Assembly (NCBI GenBank): GCA_017996175.1
Contig: JAGOHK010000011.1
Location: 1 to 64,000 of the forward strand
DNA from: Leptospiraceae bacterium
Lineage (GTDB): Bacteria; Spirochaetota; Leptospiria; Leptospirales; Leptospiraceae
Reading direction: 5' to 3'
DNA: 64,000 nt
The notes below the pieces were generated by a model, which did no database searches, had not been told where the DNA came from, and saw only the letters and a program-made list of their open reading frames with translations. The position numbers and the translations under genes are program-made. Positions 27,908-37,150 of this stretch are shown here, piece after piece (within the stretch, counting starts at the first letter, position 1; every line of letters begins with the position of its first letter).

Positions 27908-28321
27908 ATGTTAAGAAGAATTTCTATATTACTTTTTTTATTTACTTTTTCGTACTGCAGTTTTCTTCCAGAAAAAGAAGAGCGACCTCCTGAAAATCCA
28001 TATCGGGCTGAAATGTTGAAAAAACTACGAGCAAAAATTGAATGTGAAAGCTGCAATCCCACGAAGGAAGAATTAGTTCTTTTTTATTATTTAAAAAATG
28101 ATTTAGATACAAAACAGTCTTCCATTTCCAATTCAAATCCCTGGCAGAATTATTTTAACACCTATTTTCTTTATTTTCCTCGTAGTTTAAGAAACCCTTG
28201 GTATACACCCGGTAGTGGCTCTGCAAATGGAGGTCGTGCTCCCGGTGTTTATTATCCGCCTTACGGTATTTATGGACATGGTGGGCATGGTTATTATGGT
28301 CATGGAAGAAGAGGTTATTAG
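27908..28321 (+). CDS. Small exported lipoprotein with Gly/His/Tyr-rich tail
   Basis: 137 residues. Signal peptide with lipobox FSYC (Cys17), a Pro- and Glu-rich start, ECESCNPTKEEL, then a C-terminal low-complexity tail of Gly, His, Tyr and Pro (GIYGHGGHGYYGHGRRGY). The tail could bind metals but there is no other support. GGGAGGTG precedes the ATG. Not recognised as a family. Confidence 0.7.
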   Translation: MLRRISILLFLFTFSYCSFLPEKEERPPENPYRAEMLKKLRAKIECESCNPTKEELVLFYYLKNDLDTKQSSISNSNPWQNYFNTYFLYFPRSLRNPWYTPGSGSANGGRAPGVYYPPYGIYGHGGHGYYGHGRRGY

Positions 28322-28592
28322 CTTATTCAATGGTTAATCATGGTTATTCTCTTTGTGTAATGAAATTATATTTTTTAAAACGAATGATACCCCTTCTTGT
28401 ATTGGTGAAATAGTATCATTGAGCGGATACGATTCTGGCGGCTATCGTTCTTCTTTAACAATCCAGTTTTATATACCAGTTCAGAAAAGTAGATTTCTTG
28501 AATATTTTACAATAGTGGGTTAGTTGTTTCCATTTAGCACTTGTAAACCTTAATTGGTTGACAGTTTTGCTAGTGTATTACACTGTAATATC

Positions 28593-30785
28593 ATGTTGGA
28601 TAAAACAGATTCAGAATTCGAATTGGATTTTCTATTCGAAGAATCGGTTACTGCTATTTCCTATACGGATTCGAATGGAATTTTTCTAAAGGCAAATTCT
28701 GCTTACGTAAAACTTTTTTCTTTTTCCAAAGAAGAATTAATTGGAAAAGATATTTCAATTCATTTACCAAATTCAGATTTTGAAGCTAAATCCAAACTTT
28801 TACAGGACTACAAAGTTTTTTATGCCACTGGGAAAAATGATTTTAGAGAAGAAAGTATTTTTACTAAAACTGGTGAGTTAAAGGCTGTAGAGATTACCCG
28901 GAAGTTTATTTTGTTATCTGATCATTCCAAAATATGCGTTAGTTTCCTTACTGACGTATCAAGTTTTAAACGTTCCAATGAAAAAATATTGAATGCTGTT
29001 TTTAATGCTTTGTCTGGTGTAATTTATCATGTAAGGTTAGATGCTTTAAAAAATAGGAAAATGATTTTTATTAGCGAGCGGGCTGATGTTATTTTTGGAT
29101 ATTCTAGTCAAGAATTACAAGAGAATATAGGTTTGATTGCAAATGTAATTCATCCTGATGATATCCTTACTCCTTCTCAAAGTTTAGAGATTTTTAGAAA
29201 GAATAATAATTTTAGACGAATCCAGTATCGAGCAAAAGATAAAACAGGCGGTTGGAAGTGGTTAGAAGAAAGATCTATTTTGATAGAGTCTCGAAAGGAT
29301 GAATATGATCTTTATGGAATGATTACGGATATTTCTGAAAGTAAATTAAGTAGTAAGCGGTTGGAAGATTTACGTTTTGCGCTTGATCAGTCTTCTGTCA
29401 TTTCGATAACCGATAAAGATGGAAACATTATTGATTTTAATGAAAATTTTTGTAAAATTAGTGGCTATAATGGAAAAGAAATTTTAGGACAAAATCATCG
29501 TATTATCAATTCCGGTTTTCATCCTAGAAGTTTTTTTACAGAAATGTGGAATGAAATTTCTTCCGGTAAAGTTTGGGAGGGGGAAATCAAGAATATGCGC
29601 AAAGATGGAACTTACTATTGGGTTTACTCACATATTATCCCCTTTCTGGACGATCATGGAAAACCTTTTCAGTATATCTCTATTCGAAATGAAATTACAC
29701 AAAGAAAAGAAGCAGAGGAGAAGTTAGCCGCCAGTGAAGAAAAATATAGACTCCTCTATGAAAATGCTCCTATTGGGATTGTGATTGTTGATCCAGAGGC
29801 TACTATTTTAGAATGTAATAATTATTTGTTAAAATTGTTAGGTTATAGTAGAGAGGAGATGATTGGAAAAAAATCTTTTAGTTTTATTCATGAAGATTTT
29901 ATAGAATTTAAAGCTAACGCTCTTCAAAAATTATTTAGTGGGGAAATTAAACGTTTTTACATTGAAGAAAAACGTAAAACCAAGGAAGGAAATTATATTT
30001 GGGTTGGATGTTATTCAAATGCGATAACCGATAAGTATGGTAAGATTATTTACAGATTAGATTTTGTTACTGATATCGAAAATAAAAAAAGAACGGAAGA
30101 AGGATTATTAAAATTAGATCAATCTAAAAATGCAATTTTAAATATAGTTGCCCATGACCTGAGAACACCTATCAGTGGAATTACAAATTTGGCTAGGTTA
30201 ATGTTAAAAAAAGAAAAAGATGAAGAATGCCAAAAGTATCTAAAATTAATGGAGGATTCGGGACACCATTCCATGACTATTATTCAAGATATTTTGGAGA
30301 TTTCCCAATTGGAACAAGAAATTTCATTAGATCATACCGAACTAACTGAATTGAATTCTTTTCTTCGGGATTGTATTTATGTTTTTCAATTGCAAGCAAA
30401 ACAAAAATCAGTAAAGATTCAATTTAGAACTTCTGTTGAAAAAATTTTCCATGATATTAACCGGGATAAAATGCGCCGTGTGTTTACAAATTTAATTTCC
30501 AATGCAATTAAATTTTCTTATGAACAAACTGCGATTGAAATTTATCTCTACCGTGAATCTCAGAGAACTATAATAAAAATTCAGGATCATGGAATCGGAA
30601 TTTCCCCTGAAATGCAATCTGTATTATTTGAAAAATTTAGCCCAGCTAGAAGAGTCGGCACAAAAGGAGAGCATTCCATTGGTCTTGGCATGTCGATCGT
30701 AAAAGAAATTATAGACAAACATAAGGCTAAAATCAGGATAGAAAGTGAGGAAAACAAAGGTACTTCTGTATACATAGAATTATGA
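28593..30785 (+). CDS. Multi-PAS sensor histidine kinase
   Basis: 730 residues, no membrane segment, so a cytoplasmic sensor. Four PAS domains in a row (about 20-120, 140-250, 255-375 and 385-500), a HisKA domain with NIVAHDLRTPISGI (His521 is the phospho-acceptor) and a HATPase domain with NLISNAIKFS (N box), QDHGIGISPEM (G1) and GLGMSIVKEIIDKH (G2). The annotated frame opens with a TTG at 28554; the ATG at 28593 (MLDKTDSEFE) is preferred. No receiver-domain gene lies next to it; the downstream ankyrin gene overlaps by 4 bases and is co-expressed. Confidence 0.9.
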   Translation: MLDKTDSEFELDFLFEESVTAISYTDSNGIFLKANSAYVKLFSFSKEELIGKDISIHLPNSDFEAKSKLLQDYKVFYATGKNDFREESIFTKTGELKAVEITRKFILLSDHSKICVSFLTDVSSFKRSNEKILNAVFNALSGVIYHVRLDALKNRKMIFISERADVIFGYSSQELQENIGLIANVIHPDDILTPSQSLEIFRKNNNFRRIQYRAKDKTGGWKWLEERSILIESRKDEYDLYGMITDISESKLSSKRLEDLRFALDQSSVISITDKDGNIIDFNENFCKISGYNGKEILGQNHRIINSGFHPRSFFTEMWNEISSGKVWEGEIKNMRKDGTYYWVYSHIIPFLDDHGKPFQYISIRNEITQRKEAEEKLAASEEKYRLLYENAPIGIVIVDPEATILECNNYLLKLLGYSREEMIGKKSFSFIHEDFIEFKANALQKLFSGEIKRFYIEEKRKTKEGNYIWVGCYSNAITDKYGKIIYRLDFVTDIENKKRTEEGLLKLDQSKNAILNIVAHDLRTPISGITNLARLMLKKEKDEECQKYLKLMEDSGHHSMTIIQDILEISQLEQEISLDHTELTELNSFLRDCIYVFQLQAKQKSVKIQFRTSVEKIFHDINRDKMRRVFTNLISNAIKFSYEQTAIEIYLYRESQRTIIKIQDHGIGISPEMQSVLFEKFSPARRVGTKGEHSIGLGMSIVKEIIDKHKAKIRIESEENKGTSVYIEL

Positions 30786-31426
30786 AATTATTATTATCAA
30801 TGCTATTACTTCTTACTGGTCTCTCGATTTTTGCTTTAGACTGGAATGAAGTTCTAATGGAATCTTCGGAAAATGGAGATTTACCCAGAATCAAGCAAGC
30901 TTTGGACAAAGGCGCTAAAATCAATTTTCAATCTGAGGATAAAGGCGGTTCTACCCCTTTAATGATTGTCGCAGAAAAAGGTTATTTAGAAATTGTAAAA
31001 TTCCTACTATCAAAAAAAGCAAAAGTAAATTTAAAAGACAGTGAAGACTATAATGCATTAATGTATGGTGTTCGGAGTGGAAGTCTGGAAATTGTAAAAT
31101 TGCTTGTATCAAATAAAATAAATGTAAACTCATCTGGTGCCGACGGATGGACTCCTTTTTTGGAAGCGGCTAATTTAGGTTATTCGGAGATGGTACAGTA
31201 TCTTTTAAGATCCGGTGCATATATAAATGAGACGAACACCTACGAAGAGACTTCTTTAATTCTTGCGGCTAAGAATGGACATACTGCTACTGTGAAATTT
31301 CTTTTGCGACATGGAGCTGATCCTACTCTTGCAGATGCTGAGGGAAAAAATGCTTTGAAATATGCAGAGGAAGCAAATCACAAAGAAATCATAGAGATAC
31401 TAAAAAAGGTTACACCTAAAAAATGA
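30782..31426 (+). CDS. Exported ankyrin-repeat protein
   Basis: 214 residues. Signal peptide MKLLLSMLLLLTGLSIFA, then about five ankyrin repeats such as GGSTPLMIVAEKGYLEIVKF, ADGWTPFLEAANLGYSEMVQ and EETSLILAAKNGHTATVKFL. It is a protein-interaction module in the periplasm. Start ATG overlaps the kinase stop by 4 bases (ATGA), so translational coupling is likely. Confidence 0.85.
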   Translation: MKLLLSMLLLLTGLSIFALDWNEVLMESSENGDLPRIKQALDKGAKINFQSEDKGGSTPLMIVAEKGYLEIVKFLLSKKAKVNLKDSEDYNALMYGVRSGSLEIVKLLVSNKINVNSSGADGWTPFLEAANLGYSEMVQYLLRSGAYINETNTYEETSLILAAKNGHTATVKFLLRHGADPTLADAEGKNALKYAEEANHKEIIEILKKVTPKK

Positions 31427-31848
31427 AACAAAAAAAAGAACTGAGCGAATCGGAACAAATCATCCAAGACATTTTAAAACCTTATACAAAGGAAATTTTA
31501 GAGATAGTTTCTCTGTTAAGAAATTTTTTTAAAGAGGAGTTTCCGGCTTTAATAGAAAAAGGTTATCCTGTTTGGAAAGGAATCGGTTATAGCGATCAAA
31601 AATCAGGATATCTTTGTGCGATTTTTCCTTTAGAGACAGAAGTAAAACTTGGTTTTGAATACGGAATTATTTTAAAGGATAAAGATAAAGTTTTGACTGG
31701 AGATGGAAAACAAGTTCGTTATTTACCCATTCCTAGTTTAGCCAGTATTAATTTAAAGCAAATCAAAGACTTTGTCAAACAGTCATTAGCCCTTCCCACT
31801 TTAAAAAAAGATAAGATGGCAATGATTGATCTAATTCGAAAAGCTTAA
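31423..31848 (+). CDS. DUF1801 family protein
   Basis: 141-residue cytoplasmic protein, YdhG/DUF1801-like: ILEIVSLLRNFFKEEFPALI, YPVWKGIGYSDQKSGYLCAI, ETEVKLGFEYGIIL and a late Leu/Lys-rich helix. Function is not known in the family. Overlaps the ankyrin gene by 4 bases (ATGA). Confidence 0.8.
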   Translation: MKQKKELSESEQIIQDILKPYTKEILEIVSLLRNFFKEEFPALIEKGYPVWKGIGYSDQKSGYLCAIFPLETEVKLGFEYGIILKDKDKVLTGDGKQVRYLPIPSLASINLKQIKDFVKQSLALPTLKKDKMAMIDLIRKA

Positions 31849-31853
31849 TCTGT

Positions 31854-31903
31854 ATTATCCAAATTTCTAATATCGCTAATGCTCCTTTAGAAATTTGGAT
31901 AAT
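31854..31903. terminator. 17-bp perfect inverted repeat between convergent genes
   Basis: ATTATCCAAATTTCTAA and its exact reverse complement around a 16-base loop, between the DUF1801 gene and the convergent Rieske gene. Without a T-run on either side it may be a bidirectional terminator or another palindromic element. Confidence 0.55.
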
Positions 31904-32024
31904 GATATTGGCCTGCCGGCGGCTTGTTATGGGCTAATACTTCGACTTCGCTCAGCACAAGTCGCCCAAACCCATTGATGTTATTTTTAAAAATTCCTTA
32001 TGATTTAACTCAGATCAATTTTTA

Positions 32025-33017
32025 TCAAGATTTTATAAATCCTTTATAGATTCTTTCGATTCGTTGTCTATTGGGTCCTAGGGAGCGGTCAAATCTTGTT
32101 AGCTTCATCCCAGAGATTTTTGGGTCTTTGTCGAGGATTTTCTCTAAAATTCTTTTATCCCGTATGACTTCTAAATCTAAGATTTTTTTGATGGCAGGCT
32201 TTATCAGTAAGTTTAACCCGAAATGGGAAAAGAGTGGATACTTCATATAGGCGAACACAAATAGCTGGGTCTGTCTTTCTCCTATCGGATTAAAAAAAGC
32301 ATAAATCCGTAAACTGGTCTCTCGTTTTTCATTTGTTTTTGGATCAATCCAGTATTGATCGTAAACTGTGTAGATGGGAGAAAAAAAACTTTTCCATTCA
32401 TCTACGAATAAATCTGATTTAGTTATACCTAGTACATAACGGAAAAGTAAAGGAAGCTTTTTTTGCTGACCTATGTTTTTGATTTGAACATATTTGTCCT
32501 CTGTTTCTACTTCGATAGAGACTTCCTTCATACTCTTCGGGTCATATCCTAAAAAAGCGTGTACGTCTGGAGTATGTTCTACTTCGGTGAAGTTGTCCAG
32601 GACTATTTCAATTGGGGCATAAATAGTATAGCGGCGAATATCCATTAGCCTAAATCCTTCTAGATCAAATTCAGGAACAGGAGCAATAGAACCGGTTGAT
32701 TTTACCCAAATCACAGTATTTAATTCCATTACATCCCATTTGTTAGCAGAAATTTTACAGTCATCCGAGCCAGGACTTTTTCCCTTACCGTCCTTGTCAA
32801 AATTCATTCCGTGGTAAATACAAGTTAGTCGTCCATTCTTTACAAAACCTTGGCTAAGAGCCATTCGCCTATGAGGACACGCGTCGTCTAACGCACCTAT
32901 AAACCCTTCTGTGTCCCTAAATAGTACAATCTGTTTTCCGTTTAAAATAATTGGAATTGGTTTAGACTTGAGTTGGTTGGATTTTAGAACTGGATGCCAG
33001 TGATCAAATACAGACAT
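32025..33017 (-). CDS. Rieske non-heme iron oxygenase, large-subunit type
   Basis: 330-residue aromatic/aliphatic ring-hydroxylase-like protein. The Rieske [2Fe-2S] motif is C47-x-H49 (CPHRR) and C66-x2-H69 (CIYHGMNFD). A mononuclear-iron site is seen at DNFTEVEHTPDVHAFLG. Related proteins act on sterols, cholesterol-like lipids, chlorophyll breakdown products or quinones and need a reductase. The upstream flavin monooxygenase gene ends 5 bases away, so they form an operon. No ferredoxin gene near. Confidence 0.85.
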   Translation of the reverse strand: MSVFDHWHPVLKSNQLKSKPIPIILNGKQIVLFRDTEGFIGALDDACPHRRMALSQGFVKNGRLTCIYHGMNFDKDGKGKSPGSDDCKISANKWDVMELNTVIWVKSTGSIAPVPEFDLEGFRLMDIRRYTIYAPIEIVLDNFTEVEHTPDVHAFLGYDPKSMKEVSIEVETEDKYVQIKNIGQQKKLPLLFRYVLGITKSDLFVDEWKSFFSPIYTVYDQYWIDPKTNEKRETSLRIYAFFNPIGERQTQLFVFAYMKYPLFSHFGLNLLIKPAIKKILDLEVIRDKRILEKILDKDPKISGMKLTRFDRSLGPNRQRIERIYKGFIKS

Positions 33018-33022
33018 TTATT

Positions 33023-34168
33023 TTACCTTGGATATTCTTTTGCAATTTTGTTTCCGATTTTCTTCGCTTCTATTGAAATATTTCTCAAAAATCCACCTAC
33101 ATGGTTGTTGAATCCTAAAAAATAGAGTCCCGGAATTTCTGCTTCCCTTCCTCTTATTTTCGGACTACCTTTTTCGTTGAATAATTCTGGGTAACCTCTA
33201 AAGATAGTCTCTAGTCCAGCCCTATAACCGGTTGCGAGTAACACTACATCTATCTTTTCTTCTTTTCCGTTTTTAAAAAAAACAGAATCTTTTGTGAATC
33301 TTTCAATTTCGGGGACAATTCTGATTTTCCCCTGTTTTACTAGGTTTACAGTTCCTATATCAATGAGTGGAACTTTTTCTTGGAATTTTAATTGAGAGAT
33401 AGTTCCAAATTCTGGAGTGACTAGTCCATACTTTGAATAATCAGGTACGACTAACCCAAGAATAGTTTTACTTAGATAATCCCCGATTTTAGGAGGAAGA
33501 AAACTAAATAGAAGAGCAGAATACTGCATCGGTGTTCCCCAAATTTCGCGGGGAACGATGCGAACGGGGCTACGTACACTTATCTGCACATTCGCTCCTG
33601 ATTCTACTAAATCAATTGCAATCTCACCGCCCGTGTTTCCAATTCCTACGACTAATACTCGTTTGCCTAAAAAATTTTTTCCATTTCTATATTCTTTACT
33701 ATGAAGTATCTGCCCCTGAAATTCATTCATCCCTTCCCATTTTGGTGTAAGCGGAGAATTGTTATAACCCGTTGCGATGATTAATTTTTTAGATTTATAA
33801 ATCACTTCGGGAGTTTCTGTAATCCAAAACTCATTTTCATAACGAATATTTTTTGCTGGTTGGTTGAAATACGGAACTAGGGAAAACTTCTTTGCGTAGG
33901 CTTCTAGGTATTCTATTAGAAGTTCTCTTGGAACATAACGCGGATAATGCGATGGATATGACATAAAGGGGAGTGCCGATAGTCCTTTCACTGTATGAAG
34001 ATGAAGTCTTTCATAGTGGTTATGCCAAGCAAACCCGACCTTATCGTGTTTTTCGATTATACTAAAAGAAACCCCACCCACGCGAAGCACTGCCCCTACT
34101 GCAAGACCAGCAGGACCTCCTCCAACTACTAGTGTATGTATTTCTTTTACTTCCGCCGTTTCGCTCAT
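33023..34168 (-). CDS. Flavin-dependent monooxygenase (FMO/CzcO-like)
   Basis: 381 residues. FAD-binding GGGPAG (residues 16-21), NADPH-binding VLVVGIGNTGGEIAIDL near 170, and the FMO-type ATGY (LIIATGYNNSPLTPKWEG). Related to the YUCCA/CzcO class that oxygenates organic substrates via a C4a-hydroperoxyflavin. It heads the operon with the Rieske oxygenase, suggesting successive oxidation of one lipid or ring substrate; the substrate is unknown. Confidence 0.85.
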   Translation of the reverse strand: MSETAEVKEIHTLVVGGGPAGLAVGAVLRVGGVSFSIIEKHDKVGFAWHNHYERLHLHTVKGLSALPFMSYPSHYPRYVPRELLIEYLEAYAKKFSLVPYFNQPAKNIRYENEFWITETPEVIYKSKKLIIATGYNNSPLTPKWEGMNEFQGQILHSKEYRNGKNFLGKRVLVVGIGNTGGEIAIDLVESGANVQISVRSPVRIVPREIWGTPMQYSALLFSFLPPKIGDYLSKTILGLVVPDYSKYGLVTPEFGTISQLKFQEKVPLIDIGTVNLVKQGKIRIVPEIERFTKDSVFFKNGKEEKIDVVLLATGYRAGLETIFRGYPELFNEKGSPKIRGREAEIPGLYFLGFNNHVGGFLRNISIEAKKIGNKIAKEYPR

Positions 34169-34212
34169 GAATCAAAAGTTCTAAGCTAGGTAATTTATTA
34201 GCAAGCTATTTT

Positions 34213-35013
34213 TTACGATTTCTCATCCACTAGAACTTCAAAGATTTTAGATTTAAAGATGAGTTCGTTTAGTTTGTTCATTTCGATTTTATGAATGGGG
34301 GGAAATTCCAAACGTGTTTCGTAGATTTTTTTTTCGACGTAAAAGTTAGCTCGTTTGTTTTTTTTCTGTTCTTGTTCTGAATCGTAGAAGGTTAAATTTT
34401 TATTATCCCAGACTAATTCGTCAGACCAAGTTTTTCTTTTATCTAATTGAATTTTACTCTTAACGTATTGGTTATAAGTATAATCGAATTGGATAGAGAC
34501 TCGTTTGGTTCCGGCATCTAGAAATTTATATTTTATATCTAGAGATTGTGCTTTGCCGCAGCAGGACTGAGTATGAGAAAGTGTTTCCATTAAAACTGGT
34601 CGAAAGGAATTGTTCTGAAAATGAAATACTAGTAGAATTTTTTGAAGAGCGGCTTCTCCTGTTTTGCCTTCAAACGTGACGAAGATCATTTTTTTTTCTT
34701 CGCCTAGGATATCGGCATATTCTACATTGGCAAAATTGTACCAAGAGGGGATGATTATTTTTTCAGGAGTACCGGAAAGAGATTGGTTATTTAATTCATA
34801 GACAAATAAATACATTTCATTTCCAGAAAATTCTTCGACGATACAATCTAATTTTCCTTTTGATTTGACAGCATGAAATTTACAATCTTCGTATTTATGA
34901 GTTGGAGTAGTTTCTGTTTCAGAGAAAATAGAATTAGAATAAAAAATTAGCGTGATAAAAAATAGAAAACTAAATTTTAAACCTAATCCTTTCATTCTAT
35001 CTAAGAACAACAT
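34213..35013 (-). CDS. Exported protein of unknown function
   Basis: 266 residues with an N-terminal signal (hydrophobic FSFLFFITLIFYSNSIFS) and then a beta-rich domain with a CC pair in the segment TQSCCGKAQSLDIKYK. AAGGAGGTTTCC just before the ATG at 35013 fixes the start. Not recognised. Similar in size and cysteine layout to the downstream lipoprotein at 36.2 kb. Confidence 0.65.
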   Translation of the reverse strand: MLFLDRMKGLGLKFSFLFFITLIFYSNSIFSETETTPTHKYEDCKFHAVKSKGKLDCIVEEFSGNEMYLFVYELNNQSLSGTPEKIIIPSWYNFANVEYADILGEEKKMIFVTFEGKTGEAALQKILLVFHFQNNSFRPVLMETLSHTQSCCGKAQSLDIKYKFLDAGTKRVSIQFDYTYNQYVKSKIQLDKRKTWSDELVWDNKNLTFYDSEQEQKKNKRANFYVEKKIYETRLEFPPIHKIEMNKLNELIFKSKIFEVLVDEKS

Positions 35014-35251
35014 AGGAAACCTCCTTAATTTTCATAGATACAAAAAACTTGTAAAGATATTCTAGGATCAAACCCGAAAGGGAGTGTTATGTTTTTACAC
35101 AAATCCCGTTACTTATTACTATCGAAAGATTTTCAAAAATTCTAACGGATAAATTGGGTTTACAGAATGAACTATTAAAAATTTAAACTAGTTAATATAC
35201 TTGTTGCAAAATGAAATCCTTTTTCCAAAACTAAATTATGGTATTAAAAAT

Positions 35252-36169
35252 ATGATTAAATCTAAATTATTTTTTTTGTTCTGCTTATTTGTCTTCTATA
35301 ATCCTATATTTGCAAATTTAAGAGCACCCTGGAGTGTTAGCCGGTATCCTTCTTATTCCCTTCCTTTTGTGAGTAGTCAGCTTTTAGTATTGAAAGAAGA
35401 TTTGGTATTTACCTGCGATAAAACATTCGAAGGTGACGGTAACATTTCAAAAATCAAAGAACAAAGTTGTGATGTAGAGGTTACTTATTTTATTCAATCT
35501 AATACAAATGTAGCGCATACATTAGAGTTTGTGCTAACTTCTGAAAAATCTGTTTCTATTTTTGTAAACGATTCTAGTATTGAAAATACGAATTCGAAGG
35601 TATTGCAACTAACGGATATTGAAAAAGAAGGTTATAGACTCTCTGATCTATGTAGATACTGTGATGAAAAAATCAACCAATTGTATACTGTGCCATTTGT
35701 TGCCAAATTTCAAGCTGGTTCCAATACGATTCGTGTTGTATATAAACAGCCATTATCCATATCTGAAATCGGGTACGGGTATTTTCAATCTAGCAAATGG
35801 ATGCATAGTTTTGCTTATGAACTCTGGCCCTTAAAAGATTGGAAATTAGATAAAAATTTTGAAATGAAAATTAAGTTCACGACAGAGGTTGGGGGAGTTT
35901 GGGATAAACTTGTAAAACGAAAAATTGTAGCGGGCTGTAATGGAATAGACCTACGTTTTAAAACTAAACCAAATTTACCGCTAAAAAAATCGCTTGGGGC
36001 TAATGGATACGATGAATTTTATACCTACAATCAAAACTTAAATCCAAAGTACAATCTAGCAGAGTTTAGTAAGGTACGCACCGAAAATGATCGTTTAATA
36101 TATGAGATTAATCTAAAAGAAACTTTTCCAGATAGACTCAATTGTTATTTCGGGCATGAGAAAAATTAG
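35252..36169 (+). CDS. Exported protein of unknown function
   Basis: 305 residues from the ATG at 35252; the longer frame begins with a TTG at 35201. Signal peptide MIKSKLFFLFCLFVFYNPIF, then a beta-sandwich-like region with cysteines in SDLCRYCDEKINQ. Not recognised; ends DRLNCYFGHEKN. Followed after 30 bases by another exported protein. Confidence 0.6.
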   Translation: MIKSKLFFLFCLFVFYNPIFANLRAPWSVSRYPSYSLPFVSSQLLVLKEDLVFTCDKTFEGDGNISKIKEQSCDVEVTYFIQSNTNVAHTLEFVLTSEKSVSIFVNDSSIENTNSKVLQLTDIEKEGYRLSDLCRYCDEKINQLYTVPFVAKFQAGSNTIRVVYKQPLSISEIGYGYFQSSKWMHSFAYELWPLKDWKLDKNFEMKIKFTTEVGGVWDKLVKRKIVAGCNGIDLRFKTKPNLPLKKSLGANGYDEFYTYNQNLNPKYNLAEFSKVRTENDRLIYEINLKETFPDRLNCYFGHEKN

Positions 36170-36199
36170 TTACTCACCTTCCGCAAAAAAAGGAAAAAT

Positions 36200-37150
36200 A
36201 TGAAGTTTATAGATAAATTTGGCATATTAGAAAATGCTAATGAATTAATCAATCCTGTTCTTTTTACAATCCTTATTTTATTTAATCTATTTGGATGCAA
36301 AGAAGCGGAAAATCCTTATATACCTACACCGGATATATTTACAAGAAATTTTACCGAAAACATTCCGCGAAATATAGAGATTGAGTCTGAATTAATAGAA
36401 ATTTTAAATACAGGAACTTTATTCTGCGAGAATTCCTTTCAAAATAAAAAAATAGAATGGAACGGAGAAAATGACAATATCCTAGTGAGTGAGTTAGATA
36501 GGCTAAATGTATCTGCCTATCTGTCTATTTACAAACAGAGAATTAAGAACAAACCCGATATATTTATTTTAAAATCCAGATGTTGCCCGATGGGTCCCTG
36601 TTATACTTCTTATTTTTTTCAGAAACAGTCTAGCGGACAATGGAAGTTATTCGATACTATCCCTGGGGAGGTAATTGATTATAAAAAAACGAAAGAGGCT
36701 ACGATAATTAAAATCCAGGATGAAACTTTGACGGGGCTAACATTCGTTGGCTCTTGGATTGATAAAGAGTTCCAACCATTATTATCCTTTCGTTTTATGA
36801 GTGTAGAAATTCCAAAAGAATTTACCCAAACTAAAAAAGTATTACAAGAAAAAAAAGAATTTAACCTCTTAAAAAAACCAAGAGATTATCATATTGACAA
36901 TCTCGCATTCAGATTGAGTGTTCCCGCTGAGGCAAATCTCTATATACTGTCAGAATCGGAAAAACACTATTTGATTCTAGTAAAAGCATCTCCAAGCCAA
37001 ATTGAAAATGTATTAGAAAACTTCCGAGGAGAAAGAGAATACTTGGTTTCGCAAATTCAGGGTTTACCTAAAAATTTTAAGAAAACAAAGGACTTGGAAA
37101 AACTTCTAGAAAAAACATTTTACAATATAGGTTGGGTGGATAAATTCTAA
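36200..37150 (+). CDS. Lipoprotein of unknown function
   Basis: 316 residues: N-terminal hydrophobic segment ending in the lipobox LFGC (Cys33). A Cys-Cys pair in LKSRCCPMGPCYTSYFF echoes the TQSCCGKAQ of the protein at 34.2 kb, so they may be distant relatives. Not recognised. Purine-rich AAAAAAAGGAAA before ATG. Convergent and overlapping by 4 bases with the metallohydrolase gene. Confidence 0.6.
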   Translation: MKFIDKFGILENANELINPVLFTILILFNLFGCKEAENPYIPTPDIFTRNFTENIPRNIEIESELIEILNTGTLFCENSFQNKKIEWNGENDNILVSELDRLNVSAYLSIYKQRIKNKPDIFILKSRCCPMGPCYTSYFFQKQSSGQWKLFDTIPGEVIDYKKTKEATIIKIQDETLTGLTFVGSWIDKEFQPLLSFRFMSVEIPKEFTQTKKVLQEKKEFNLLKKPRDYHIDNLAFRLSVPAEANLYILSESEKHYLILVKASPSQIENVLENFRGEREYLVSQIQGLPKNFKKTKDLEKLLEKTFYNIGWVDKF

